Source: Collinsella aerofaciens (GTDB taxonomy: Bacteria; Actinomycetota; Coriobacteriia; Coriobacteriales; Coriobacteriaceae). Taken from it: a stretch of 64,000 bases of DNA. Of this stretch, positions 17,607-26,014 are shown piece by piece (the first letter of the stretch is position 1; every line of letters starts with the position of its first letter). Where the stretch lies: contig NZ_JADMOP010000001.1 in NCBI RefSeq assembly GCF_015558785.1, positions 124,001 to 188,000 on the forward strand, in the 5' to 3' direction. The translations under genes and the position numbers were made by a program. Under the pieces are notes generated by a model that worked only from the letters and a program-made list of their open reading frames with translations, was not told the origin of the DNA and searched no databases.

Positions 17607-17714
17607 AGCGGGGCGTGCCGGGGGTCCGGTGCGCCCTGCTTTTATTTGACCATGAGGCGGCACGCAGCCATGCGCGTGCGGACACCACGCCCAGATTGAG
17701 CGCGAGGATGCCCT

Positions 17715-18698
17715 ATGGCCCAGCATGCCACTGACAATATCGAAATGATGCCCGATAGCCCTGTTGCTCGCGAGGACCTGGGCGCGGGCGGCACCTCCCG
17801 CGGCGCCGGCGCTCGCTCGCCGCTGTTCTGGAAAGTCCTGCTGCTTTCGGTGGCAGTCGTCTGGGGCTACTCCTTTACGACCATGAAGGACGCGCTCGAC
17901 ACCATTCCGGTGTTCGAACTGCTCTACGTGCGCTTTCTGCCTGCGGCGTTGGTCATGTTTTTCATCTTCCACAAGCGCATCATCGCGCACCTCAACGCCC
18001 GCAACCTTATCGTCGGACTTGGCATGGGCGCACTTATGTGGGCCGCCTACGCCCTGCAGACAGTCGGTCTGGCGCACACCACGGCGGGCAAGAATGCTTT
18101 TTTGACGGGCACGTATTGCATCGTTGTGCCGTTCGCGAGCTATTTTCTGAGCGGCGAAAAACTCACCCGCTATAACCTGGGCGCGGCGCTGCTGTGCTTG
18201 GCGGGCATTGGCTTGGTGGCGCTCGATAGCGTTGAATTCAACATCGGTGATGTCATTACGCTGGCGGGTGCGGTCTTTTTCGCCATCCAGATGGCGGTGA
18301 CTGCCAAGTACGGTCGCAAAATGGACATCAACGTCATCACGTTTTGGATGTTTGTGGGCAACGGCGTGCTGAGCCTGGCAACGTCGCTGCTATTCGAGAC
18401 CCAAGCGCCTCTGTCCGTGTGGACGCCGAGCTTTATCAGCGCGATGGCGTTTCTCTCGGTTGGTTGCACATGCGCGGCTCTGCTCATCCAAAACGTCGGC
18501 TTGGCGCATGTCTCGGCCTCGACGGGCTCACTGCTCCTTTCGATGGAGTCGCCTTCGGGCGTGCTGTTCTCGGTGCTGCTGATGGGGGAGGCGCTCACCT
18601 CGCGCCTGCTCGCCGGCTTCGCGCTCATCTTTCTTTCGATTATCTTGAGCGAGACGCATTTCGATTTCTTGCGCCGAAAATCACACCCGCAATTGTAA
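17715..18698 (+). CDS. EamA/DMT-family transporter
   Basis: A 327-residue membrane protein with about ten hydrophobic helices in two repeated halves, the drug/metabolite transporter arrangement. Family-like features include the first helix (LLLSVAVVWGYSFTTMKDAL) and the short loops between helices. The first 40 residues are a hydrophilic Gly/Ala-rich cytoplasmic extension. GCGAGG precedes the ATG. The substrate is unknown; relatives export amino acids or small metabolites. A strong terminator follows at 18710, so it is a single-gene unit. Confidence 0.85.
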   Translation: MAQHATDNIEMMPDSPVAREDLGAGGTSRGAGARSPLFWKVLLLSVAVVWGYSFTTMKDALDTIPVFELLYVRFLPAALVMFFIFHKRIIAHLNARNLIVGLGMGALMWAAYALQTVGLAHTTAGKNAFLTGTYCIVVPFASYFLSGEKLTRYNLGAALLCLAGIGLVALDSVEFNIGDVITLAGAVFFAIQMAVTAKYGRKMDINVITFWMFVGNGVLSLATSLLFETQAPLSVWTPSFISAMAFLSVGCTCAALLIQNVGLAHVSASTGSLLLSMESPSGVLFSVLLMGEALTSRLLAGFALIFLSIILSETHFDFLRRKSHPQL

Positions 18699-18709
18699 AC
18701 AACTTGTTG

Positions 18710-18737
18710 CGCCGCCCTCCCAGGGCGGCATTTTTAT
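18710..18737 (+). terminator. Terminator of the EamA transporter gene
   Basis: GCCGCCCT pairs with AGGGCGGC around CCC, followed by ATTTTT. Confidence 0.8.
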
Positions 18738-18813
18738 GTCATGCCCTTAAAGTAGTACCTTGCACTTTACGCTATCAAAGTGCTTGCTGCAAAAACGTTA
18801 CTGGAGGGCATCT

Positions 18814-20112
18814 ATGGCACCAGCACTGTCCGATCTTCAACCGCAATCAGCGCCCAAGGCCACCGCGGCGGCGCAGACCGCTATCGGTGACGGTCTTGTT
18901 GCAGAAGCTCAGGCTTTTGCAGACGAGCTCGCTGCGTGGCGACACGATCTACACCAGATGCCCGAGCTGGGTAACAATCTTCCGCAGACGTCTGCCTATA
19001 TCCAGGCACGTCTGGACGAGATGGACATCCCCCATACCACGCTAGTCGACGGTTCCTGCGTCGTTGGCCTGATCGGTGCCGGTGCGGCAGCTGCTGCTCG
19101 GGGTAACGGTACGTGCACGGACAAGCAGGCCGGTACGGTCATCATGCTCCGCGGCGACATGGATGCCCTGCCCGTTGCCGAGGAATCCGGCGAGCCCTTT
19201 GCATCCACCAATGGCTGCATGCATGCTTGCGGTCACGATATGCACGCGACGGCGCTGCTTGGTGCGGCTCGTATGCTCAAGGCCCGCGAGTCCGAGCTTC
19301 TCGACGCCAACGCCACGGTTAAGTTGCTGTTCCAGCCGGGCGAGGAAACCTTTGAGGGTGCCCGTGCCGCCATCGTCGACGGTCTGCTGCAGAACCCACG
19401 CCCTCAGGCGGCTTTTGCCATGCATGTTAACAGCCAATCGCCGCTCGGCCTGGTGCTCTATGGGAGTCCGGCGCTTTCGGGCGTGTACGGTTTCCGCATC
19501 ACGCTGCAGGGCAAGGGCGGCCATGGCTCGAGCCCCGAGATCTGCATCGACCCCATCACGGCCGGCGTCCATGTGCACCTGGCGCTTCAGGAGCTTATCG
19601 CTCGCGAAGTGCCGGCGGCCAAGGAGGTCGCACTGACCGTGGGTAAGTTTGCCGGTGGTCAAGCGGCCAACGTCATCCCAGATACCTGCGTGCTCGAAGG
19701 CACGCTGCGCGGCTTTGACGTTGAGCTCATGGAGCACCTCAAGGAGCGTATCGCCGAGGTCGTCAACGGCGTGGCCGCAACGTATCGCACGTCGGCCACC
19801 ATCGAGACGCTCTCGGATGTTCCCCCGCTCGTGCTCGATGACGACGTGACCCAGGCTTCGCTTGGCTACGTGGGTGCGACGCTGCCCAAGGCCGCCTTCT
19901 TGCCGCTGTTCCATGCCATGGCGAGCGAGGACTTTGCGCTTATCTCGAGTGAGATACCGAGCGCATACTTTACGATCGGCGCGGCTGTGACCGATACGGA
20001 CGAACACTTTGCCCAGCATCATCCCAAGGCGCGCTTTAGCGATGCCGAGCTGCCACTTGGTGCCGCGGCTTACACGGCGGTCGCTTTGGGCTATATCGCC
20101 GACCACCGGTAG
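18814..20112 (+). CDS. M20-family amidohydrolase / metallopeptidase
   Basis: A 432-residue M20D-type amidohydrolase (HipO/IAA-amino-acid hydrolase group), which cleaves N-acyl amino acids or dipeptides with bound metal ions. Metal-ligand segments are visible: GDMDALPVAEESGEPF, CMHACGHDMHAT and PGEETFEGARA. A dimerisation domain with GKGGHGSSPE lies in the middle and a late HxxAxEDF-type segment (FHAMASEDFALI) completes the site. The ATG at 18814 follows GGAGGG; an in-frame codon at 18760 lacks one. The exact substrate cannot be read from sequence. Confidence 0.88.
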   Translation: MAPALSDLQPQSAPKATAAAQTAIGDGLVAEAQAFADELAAWRHDLHQMPELGNNLPQTSAYIQARLDEMDIPHTTLVDGSCVVGLIGAGAAAAARGNGTCTDKQAGTVIMLRGDMDALPVAEESGEPFASTNGCMHACGHDMHATALLGAARMLKARESELLDANATVKLLFQPGEETFEGARAAIVDGLLQNPRPQAAFAMHVNSQSPLGLVLYGSPALSGVYGFRITLQGKGGHGSSPEICIDPITAGVHVHLALQELIAREVPAAKEVALTVGKFAGGQAANVIPDTCVLEGTLRGFDVELMEHLKERIAEVVNGVAATYRTSATIETLSDVPPLVLDDDVTQASLGYVGATLPKAAFLPLFHAMASEDFALISSEIPSAYFTIGAAVTDTDEHFAQHHPKARFSDAELPLGAAAYTAVALGYIADHR

Positions 20113-20203
20113 TACCCAACCTTGCCTTTCAGGCCTGCGGGCATGGCCATAAGGCCTATGCCCTTGTCTTTCAAGGCAATCTTGGGCACTACCGGCGCCT
20201 GGC
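20108..20203. terminator. Nested hairpin overlapping the end of the M20 gene
   Basis: The outer arms (from GGTAGTACCCAA at 20108 to TTGGGCACTACC ending at 20203) pair imperfectly. An inner hairpin at 20139-20163 pairs GGGCATGGCC with GGCCTATGCCC. The structure begins inside the last codons of the M20 gene. No T tract follows, so its role as a terminator is uncertain. Confidence 0.5.
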
Positions 20204-20212
20204 TTTGTCATC

Positions 20213-20572
20213 ATGGCCACGTGTTACACGATTTTCGTTAACTGCATGAGCCTGTTTCAGCCGCTCGTCGTCAGCGACCTGGGCATCACGCTTGCGCAGT
20301 ACAACATCTCCAACGCCATCTCCACCGTGGTGAGCGTTATCGGCTCACTTGTGATCGGTCATGTTGCCGATAAAGTAAGCGGTCGCGTTTTGGGCTCCCT
20401 CACTGTAATCGCCACCTCTGCCGTTCTTGCCGGCATGAGCTTTGTCGGTGAGCTATGGCAGGTCTACGTGCTCTTTTCTGTTCGCTCCGTTCTGTCTGTG
20501 GCTGCCCTGGAAGCCGAATGGATGCTCGTACCATCATTCGGTTTCCAAGGCGGCCACGGGCCTACGAAATGA
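20213..20572 (+). pseudogene. Remnant of a major facilitator superfamily transporter
   Basis: About 105 residues resemble the first three to four helices of an MFS transporter, starting directly with hydrophobic sequence and including a helix 2-3 loop of the family type (GHVADKVSGRVLGSL). A complete MFS protein has about 12 helices and 400 residues, so most of the gene is missing. The coding sequence then degrades and runs into two inverted repeats (20571-20634 and 20640-20700). No ribosome site precedes it. It is best read as a deletion remnant bounded by hairpin elements. Confidence 0.7.
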
Positions 20573-20634
20573 TCCGTTTTCCTCCGTCCCCAGCAGATCA
20601 TGTGACCCGAAGGGGACGGAGGAAAAGGGATCAC
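20571..20634. repeat. Inverted repeat (22-bp arms)
   Basis: The arms 20571-20592 and 20613-20634 are complementary with one or two mismatches and contain TTTTCCTCCGTCCCC. It overlaps the last codons of the MFS remnant. Confidence 0.6.
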
Positions 20635-20639
20635 AAATA

Positions 20640-20700
20640 GCGGCGGCGCATCTGGCCGAACGAGTCCCCATACCCTCGTTCGGTCAGACGCGCCGCCGCG
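20640..20700. repeat. Inverted repeat rich in GCGGCGGCGC
   Basis: GCGGCGGCGC and CCGAACGAG pair with CTCGTTCGG and GCGCCGCCGC across a short loop. It lies between the MFS remnant and hisS and could end upstream transcription. Confidence 0.55.
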
Positions 20701-20764
20701 TTGCTGCTTTGTGCCGTATAATGTCCACTACCTATGACGCGATACAAAAGAAAGGTGTTTGCCC

Positions 20765-22078
20765 ATGCAGGCACAGAAGGCGGAGGGAACCCGCGACCTT
20801 ATCGGCGCCGAGATGCGCGCCTGGCAAAAGATGCAGCAGATTGCGGCCAGCGTATTCGAGCCGTTTGGCTTTAAGCCCATCGAGACGCCCGCGATCGAGC
20901 AGGTGGACGTCTTTGTCCACGGCATCGGCCAGTCGACCGACGTCGTGCGCAAGGAGATGTTCCGCGTGTTTAGCGGCGCCAACCTGGAGCGCGTCTTTAC
21001 CGAAGGCACCGATACCAAGCTCAAGCCTAAGCAGCGTCTGGCCCTTCGTCCCGAGGGCACGGCCGGTGTGGTGCGCGCCGTCGTGGAGAACAACCTGGTG
21101 CCCCAGGGCTCCACGCCGTTTAAGGCTTACTACGCCGAGGCCATGTTCCGCGGCGAGCGTCCCCAGAAGGGCCGCCTGCGCCAGTTCCATCAGGTGGGCA
21201 TCGAGTGGCTCGGCGCTCCCGATCCGGCGGCAGACGCCGAGTGCATCATCATGCTCATGGAGTTCTACAAGCGTCTGGGCTTCGATCTTTCCAAGCTCCG
21301 TCTGCTCATTAACTCGATGGGCGATCCCCAGTGCCGTCCGGCCTATCGCGAGCAGGTTAAGCAGTTCATTCTCGACCACGCCGACGAGATGTGCGACGAG
21401 TGCCGCGAGCGCGCCGAGCTTAACCCGCTGCGCGCCTTCGACTGCAAGAACGACCATTGCCGCGAGATCATGGCCGAGGCTCCGCTGATGGGTGACAACC
21501 TGTGCGACGAGTGCCGCGAACACTACGAGCAGGTCAAGCGCTATCTGGATGCCGCCGGTATCGAGTATGTCGAGGATCCCACCTTGGTGCGCGGCCTGGA
21601 CTACTACACCCGTACCGTCTTTGAGGTCGAGGCCCCTGGCGCCGGCGTCGGCTCCATCGGCGGCGGCGGCCGCTACGACGGCCTGGTCGAGCTCGAGGGC
21701 GGCAAGCCTACGGCCGGCGTCGGCTTCGCCGTCGGTTTTGAGCGCGCCCTGCTGGCCCTACAGGCCTTTGGCGGCGACCTGGGTGCCGATGAGGCCCCGT
21801 GCGTCTACGTCGCCAACGCCGGCAAGGAGTTGCGCCAGAACGTCTTCGCCATTACGCAGGAGCTTCGCGCTGCAGGTATCGTGACCGAGGCCGACTACCA
21901 GGGCCGTTCGCTCAAGGCTCAGTTTAAGCAGGCCGACAAGGTGGGCGCCAAGCTCATCCTGGTCTTGGGTGGCGACGAGCTTGCCGCCGGCAAGGTCAAG
22001 GTGCGCGACATGCAAAGCCATGACGAGGTTCTCGTCGATCTGGCCAATGTGGTCGAGGCGGTTCGCGAGCGCCTGTAG
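20765..22078 (+). CDS. hisS: Histidyl-tRNA synthetase
   Basis: A 437-residue class II aminoacyl-tRNA synthetase. Motif 2 is visible in YAEAMFRGERPQKGRLRQF with the QVGIEW segment. The histidine-specific motifs LVRGLDYYTRT and GGGRYDGL are present, and the C-terminal anticodon-binding domain begins near residue 335. A Cys-rich insertion (CDEC, CKNDHC, CDEC) near residues 217-255 resembles that of other bacterial HisRS. AGAAAGGTG precedes the ATG at 20765; an in-frame TTG two codons earlier is too close to it. A hairpin follows the stop at 22134. Confidence 0.96.
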   Translation: MQAQKAEGTRDLIGAEMRAWQKMQQIAASVFEPFGFKPIETPAIEQVDVFVHGIGQSTDVVRKEMFRVFSGANLERVFTEGTDTKLKPKQRLALRPEGTAGVVRAVVENNLVPQGSTPFKAYYAEAMFRGERPQKGRLRQFHQVGIEWLGAPDPAADAECIIMLMEFYKRLGFDLSKLRLLINSMGDPQCRPAYREQVKQFILDHADEMCDECRERAELNPLRAFDCKNDHCREIMAEAPLMGDNLCDECREHYEQVKRYLDAAGIEYVEDPTLVRGLDYYTRTVFEVEAPGAGVGSIGGGGRYDGLVELEGGKPTAGVGFAVGFERALLALQAFGGDLGADEAPCVYVANAGKELRQNVFAITQELRAAGIVTEADYQGRSLKAQFKQADKVGAKLILVLGGDELAAGKVKVRDMQSHDEVLVDLANVVEAVRERL

Positions 22079-22133
22079 CGCATCTTTTTGAGCTGCGGGC
22101 CTGCTAACGTGCCCTGCTCATGGAGAGCGATTG

Positions 22134-22175
22134 TTACGGGGGTGTTTCGCTTTTATGCGGAATGCCCCCGTTTAC
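22134..22175 (+). terminator. Hairpin after hisS
   Basis: A stem with CGGGGG and GCCCCCG, plus TTTCGC paired with GCGGAA, is followed by TTTACG. It is a probable hisS terminator, although its T tract is short. Confidence 0.5.
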
Positions 22176-22285
22176 GTATGCCGCCCACCGAGAAATACGA
22201 CCATTTGGGGCAAAAACCCTTGCAATGCAGAAAATACTTTTGTGTGGTAAAGCGCAATCAGTGTCGAAAGTATTTCTCAAGCGCC

Positions 22286-22291
22286 TATAAT
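22286..22291 (+). promoter_or_regulatory. Consensus -10 box of the ppc promoter
   Basis: TATAAT lies 45 bases before the ppc start codon, in a locally AT-rich stretch. The -35 region (around 22263) is poor, so an activator or a different sigma contact is possible. Confidence 0.5.
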
Positions 22292-22335
22292 GAATACCGC
22301 ATGTTACGTGCATAGAAAGAGGAATGGGAGGAAAC

Positions 22336-25149
22336 GTGGCTGAGAACCTAAGCAACCAGTCTGTACCCGAAGCCGCGGCGCGCGTCGCTGCCGTGGTCAA
22401 CCGCCTCGTTAACCGAATCGGCTCGAATGCCGAGTCCAGGGAGCGTCTCGCCGAGATCGAGATCCCCGAGGAGCTGCGCGATAATCTGGCGCTGTTCCTG
22501 CGCCTGGAGCGTCGTGTGCTTAGCGAGTATGATCCTGAGATCGCGGACCTGTTCGACAAGATCCTGTTGGCCGAGATTGTGGCCAATGCCGGCAACCCCG
22601 GTACCCGCGCTGCCGACGAAGTCGTCGACGAGCAGGGCGTGCCCACCGCCGACGAGCCCACTGCCGTGGCATTTCGTGAGGTCGTCGATCTGATCGACAG
22701 CCTGCCGCTCGATAAGCAGCAGGTCATTGTCCGCGCCTTTACGAGCTTCTTCCATTTGGCAAACCTGTCGGAGGAGAACTACCGTGTGGCGCAGCTGCGC
22801 GAGCGCGAGGCCGGTGCGTCGACCGATACCGAGGTCGATCCCGCCAACGAGCTCACCGTCGCCTATCACCAGCTGGTGAATGAGCTGGGCGTCGAGGGCG
22901 CCAACGAGCTGCTCGGCAAGCTTGAGTTCCATCCCGTCTTTACCGCGCATCCCACCGAGGCCCGTCGCAAGGCCGTCGAGGGCAAGATTCGCCGTATCTC
23001 CAACCTGCTGGAGGAGCGTCCGCGTCTGGGCGGCTCCGACCTGGTGGAGAACGAGCGCCATATGCTGCAAGAGATCGACGCCCTGGTACGCACGAGCCCC
23101 ATCGCGTTAAAGAAGCCCACGCCGGTCGAGGAAGCCGATACCATCATCGACATCTTCGATAACACGCTGTTCGACGTTATCCCCGTCATCTACCGTCGTT
23201 TTGACGACTGGGTGCTGGGCGACAAGGCCGGCACCGTGCCGCCGCTGTGCCCGGCGTTCTTCCACCCCGGCAGCTGGATCGGTTCCGACCGTGACGGCAA
23301 CCCCAACGTTACCGCCAAGGTGAGCCGCGAGGTCGCCGCCAAGTACTTCACCCACATGGTGCTCAAACTCGAGGACAAATGCCGCCGCATCGGCCGTAAC
23401 CTCACGCTCGAGGCCACCTACAGCAAGCCTTCTGCCGAGCTCATTAACCTGTGGAACCATCAGGTCGAGATGAGCCCTCGGTACACGGCCCGCGCCGAGC
23501 TGATCTCCGAGCACGAGCCGCATCGCGCCGTCATGCTCGTCATGGCCGACCGTCTGAACGCCACCGTGCGTCGCATCACCGACACCATGTACCACAGCGC
23601 CGATGAGTTCCTGGACGACCTGCGCGTCGTCCAGCGTTCGCTGGCCGCCTGCGGTGCCGTCCGTGCTGCCTACGGCCCGGTCCAGACCATCATCTGGCAG
23701 GTCGAGTCCTTCGGCTTCCATATGGTCGAGATGGAGTTCCGTCAGCATTCCGTGGTGCATGCCCGCGCCCTCAAGGATATCCACGAGAACGGTATCCATG
23801 GCGACCTGCAGCCCATGACGCGCGAAGTCATCGATACCTTCCGTGCTATCGGCTCCATCCAAAAGCGCTACGGCAAGAAGATGGCGCACCGCTACATCAT
23901 CTCGTTTACCAAGAGCGCCCAGCATGTGGCTGACGTCTTCGAGCTGGCCCACCTGTCCTTCGCACACGAGGAAGATGTCCCCGAGCTCGACGTGATCCCG
24001 CTATTCGAGCAGCTCGAGGACCTCGAGGGCTGCGTCGACGTGCTCGACCAGATGCTTACGCTGCCCGTGGTACAGAAGCGTCTTGCCCAGACCAACCGCC
24101 GCATGGAGGTTATGCTGGGCTATTCCGACTCCTCCAAGGACGCCGGTCCTACCACGGCCATGCTCGCGCTGCATTCCGCGCAGGAGCGCATCGCCAAGTG
24201 GGCCGAGAAGAACGATATCGACCTGGTGCTCATGCACGGTCGCGGCGGTGCCGTTGGCCGTGGCGGCGGCCCGGCCAACAAGGCCGTGCTGGCGCAGCCC
24301 AAGGGTTCGGTCAACTGCTTCTTTAAGCTCACCGAGCAGGGCGAGGTCATTTTTGCCCGTTACGGCAACCGCACGCTGGCTCAGCGCCATGTTGAGTCCG
24401 TTGCCGCCGCAACGCTTTTGCAGTCGGCCCCGAGTGTCGAGAAGACTAACACCGAGACCACGCAGAAGTTCTGGGATATGGCAGAGAAGCTCAACACAGT
24501 AAGCCATGAGCGCTATCTGGACCTGCTGAACACCGAGGACTTTACACCGTGGTTCTCGACCGTGACGCCGCTGACCGAGGTCGGTCTGCTGCCGATTGGC
24601 TCGCGTCCCGCCAAGCGCGGCCTGGGCGCCAAGTCGCTCGACGACCTGCGTACCATTCCGTGGATCTTCAGCTGGAGCCAGGCGCGCATCAATCTGGCCG
24701 CTTGGTACGGCCTGGGCACCGCCTGTGAGCAGCTGGGCGATCTTGACCAGCTCAAGGCTGCCTACCAGGAGTGGCCGTTCTTCCGCACCTTTATCGACAA
24801 CATCGAGATGTCGATCGCCAAGACCGACCAGCGCATCGCCAAGATGTATCTGCACCTGGGCGATCGCCAGGATTTGTCCGAGAAGGTCTTTACCGAGATG
24901 CAGCTCACCCGTAAGTGGGTCCTTGCCATCGTCGGTGACGAGTGGCCGCTGCAGCGCCGCCGCGTGCTCGGTTGCGCTGTCCGCGTGCGCAACCCCTACG
25001 TCGACGCCCTGTCCATCGCCCAGGTCCGCGCCCTTCGCGAGGTGCGTATGAACCAGGACGAGATGGCCGAGGAGAAGAAGGCCGAGTACATGAGCCTGAT
25101 TCTTTCGACTGTGACCGGCGTCTCGGCAGGACTGCAGAACACGGGGTAA
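22336..25149 (+). CDS. ppc: Phosphoenolpyruvate carboxylase (class 1)
   Basis: A 937-residue bacterial-type PEP carboxylase. It adds bicarbonate to phosphoenolpyruvate to give oxaloacetate and refills the TCA intermediates. Conserved segments are visible: FTAHPTEARRKAV with the catalytic His, GYSDSSKDAGPTTA and HGRGGAVGRGGGP, plus the C-terminal end typical of the family. I chose the GTG at 22336 because GGGAGG lies at proper spacing; the ATG at 22324 directly abuts its only purine-rich upstream sequence. Transcription probably starts downstream of TATAAT at 22286. A nested hairpin follows at 25171. Confidence 0.96.
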   Translation: MAENLSNQSVPEAAARVAAVVNRLVNRIGSNAESRERLAEIEIPEELRDNLALFLRLERRVLSEYDPEIADLFDKILLAEIVANAGNPGTRAADEVVDEQGVPTADEPTAVAFREVVDLIDSLPLDKQQVIVRAFTSFFHLANLSEENYRVAQLREREAGASTDTEVDPANELTVAYHQLVNELGVEGANELLGKLEFHPVFTAHPTEARRKAVEGKIRRISNLLEERPRLGGSDLVENERHMLQEIDALVRTSPIALKKPTPVEEADTIIDIFDNTLFDVIPVIYRRFDDWVLGDKAGTVPPLCPAFFHPGSWIGSDRDGNPNVTAKVSREVAAKYFTHMVLKLEDKCRRIGRNLTLEATYSKPSAELINLWNHQVEMSPRYTARAELISEHEPHRAVMLVMADRLNATVRRITDTMYHSADEFLDDLRVVQRSLAACGAVRAAYGPVQTIIWQVESFGFHMVEMEFRQHSVVHARALKDIHENGIHGDLQPMTREVIDTFRAIGSIQKRYGKKMAHRYIISFTKSAQHVADVFELAHLSFAHEEDVPELDVIPLFEQLEDLEGCVDVLDQMLTLPVVQKRLAQTNRRMEVMLGYSDSSKDAGPTTAMLALHSAQERIAKWAEKNDIDLVLMHGRGGAVGRGGGPANKAVLAQPKGSVNCFFKLTEQGEVIFARYGNRTLAQRHVESVAAATLLQSAPSVEKTNTETTQKFWDMAEKLNTVSHERYLDLLNTEDFTPWFSTVTPLTEVGLLPIGSRPAKRGLGAKSLDDLRTIPWIFSWSQARINLAAWYGLGTACEQLGDLDQLKAAYQEWPFFRTFIDNIEMSIAKTDQRIAKMYLHLGDRQDLSEKVFTEMQLTRKWVLAIVGDEWPLQRRRVLGCAVRVRNPYVDALSIAQVRALREVRMNQDEMAEEKKAEYMSLILSTVTGVSAGLQNTG

Positions 25150-25170
25150 TCGATAGCCCTGTAGTCGTCC

Positions 25171-25297
25171 GGGCCCGCCATCAGTTTACTTTTAGGCACG
25201 TCCTCGGACATGCAAGAAGCCCTCGCTGCGCACTTCGTGCGGCGAGGGCTTCTTGCGTCCTGCGGAGTGTGCCTAAAAGTAAACTGATGGCGGGCCC
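25171..25297. repeat. Nested hairpin element, copy 1 (29-bp perfect outer stem)
   Basis: The arms 25171-25199 and 25269-25297 are perfectly complementary over 29 bp. They enclose a core that begins GTCCTCGGACATGCAA and ends TTGCGTCCTGCGGA, with its own 15-bp inner stem around a GCACTTCGTGC tip. Copy 2 at 28095-28219 has the same core and the same 29-bp stem length but a different stem sequence. It lies just after ppc and could act as a bidirectional terminator. Confidence 0.75.
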
Positions 25298-25858
25298 TGC
25301 GATGTCCGGTCTTCGGCGGATTACTGGCTGGGGGAATTAATGGCGCGCTTCGCGCGTTTGGAAGGGGCTTCGTGCTGCGGAGTGCATTCAGAGGGAAACC
25401 CATCGGGTCCTTTCGTCCTCGGTTTACGGCGGATCAGCCGCTGGGTGAGGGTGGTGCTTGGGGTGACGTGCAAAATACGGAGTTTTCAGCAGCCAAAGAT
25501 TGGTGCATAAGGCTATGGGTGACGTTTGCGGCCCCTGTTGATGCTTTTGCACGACGATTGGGCTTTGGCGATGTTCATATATGGCTGGTTTCTCGTCGCA
25601 TGCTATCCAGATGGGACGAGTCATGAGGACTATCTACCTTTTGAAAGACTTTTGACACCAGAATCTTATCCCGCGATGCTGAATACTCGCAAAAATGCAC
25701 GCTCCGGAGGGTACCACCCTGTTACGACTAGAAATCCATGCGCCATTATATGCAATTAATTAACGCATTTATGCAAAATGGCTTACGTGCGAACGTCTCG
25801 GGGTAGAAGTTTGCCTCGGCGCTGCGTAAATCATCCTGTCTATAGTGTCTTTGACAGG
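25298..25858. other. Gap without a convincing gene, containing repeat fragments
   Basis: No reading frame here has a ribosome site together with recognisable protein sequence. The stretch holds a fragment at about 25472-25500 (AAATACGGAG followed by CAGCCAAAG) that resembles the direct repeats flanking the kdp locus. It also holds copy A of a 26-nt motif (25676-25701) and AT-rich sequence around 25740-25775. It may be decayed intergenic repeat sequence or the leader of the larA transcript. Confidence 0.5.
25676..25701 (+). repeat. 26-nt motif, copy A
   Basis: The sequence starts ATGCTGAATACTC and has the A-rich centre CAAAAATG. Two more copies lie at 38805-38830 (minus) and 38972-38997 (plus). 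A GGGTACC-like block follows 8-10 bases downstream in this copy and in copy B. Confidence 0.7.
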
Positions 25859-25893
25859 CGGCCGCGGTTCCCTTTGGGATCGCGGCCGTTTTG
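25859..25893 (+). terminator. Terminator-like hairpin upstream of larA
   Basis: CGGCCGCG pairs with CGCGGCCG, the stem extends inward over GTTCCC/GGGAT, and TTTTGTT follows. It lies about 120 bases before larA. It may be a leader attenuator or may end a small transcript; neither can be decided here. Confidence 0.6.
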
Positions 25894-26014
25894 TTGTGGG
25901 TCAAATATGAACGTTGTGTTAATGAGTCGGTGGACGGTGGTGTTTTTCGGTGAGCGGCGTATCCTTCCAACGGTTTATCTAGTGTGTCAGTTGAAAGGAA
26001 GAGGGCGCTCGTCA

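Noticed and set aside
25372-25759. Two overlapping small open frames (84 and 77 codons) downstream of ppc
   Set aside because: They lack ribosome sites and recognisable protein sequence, and one runs through the 26-nt repeat motif; the stretch looks non-coding.
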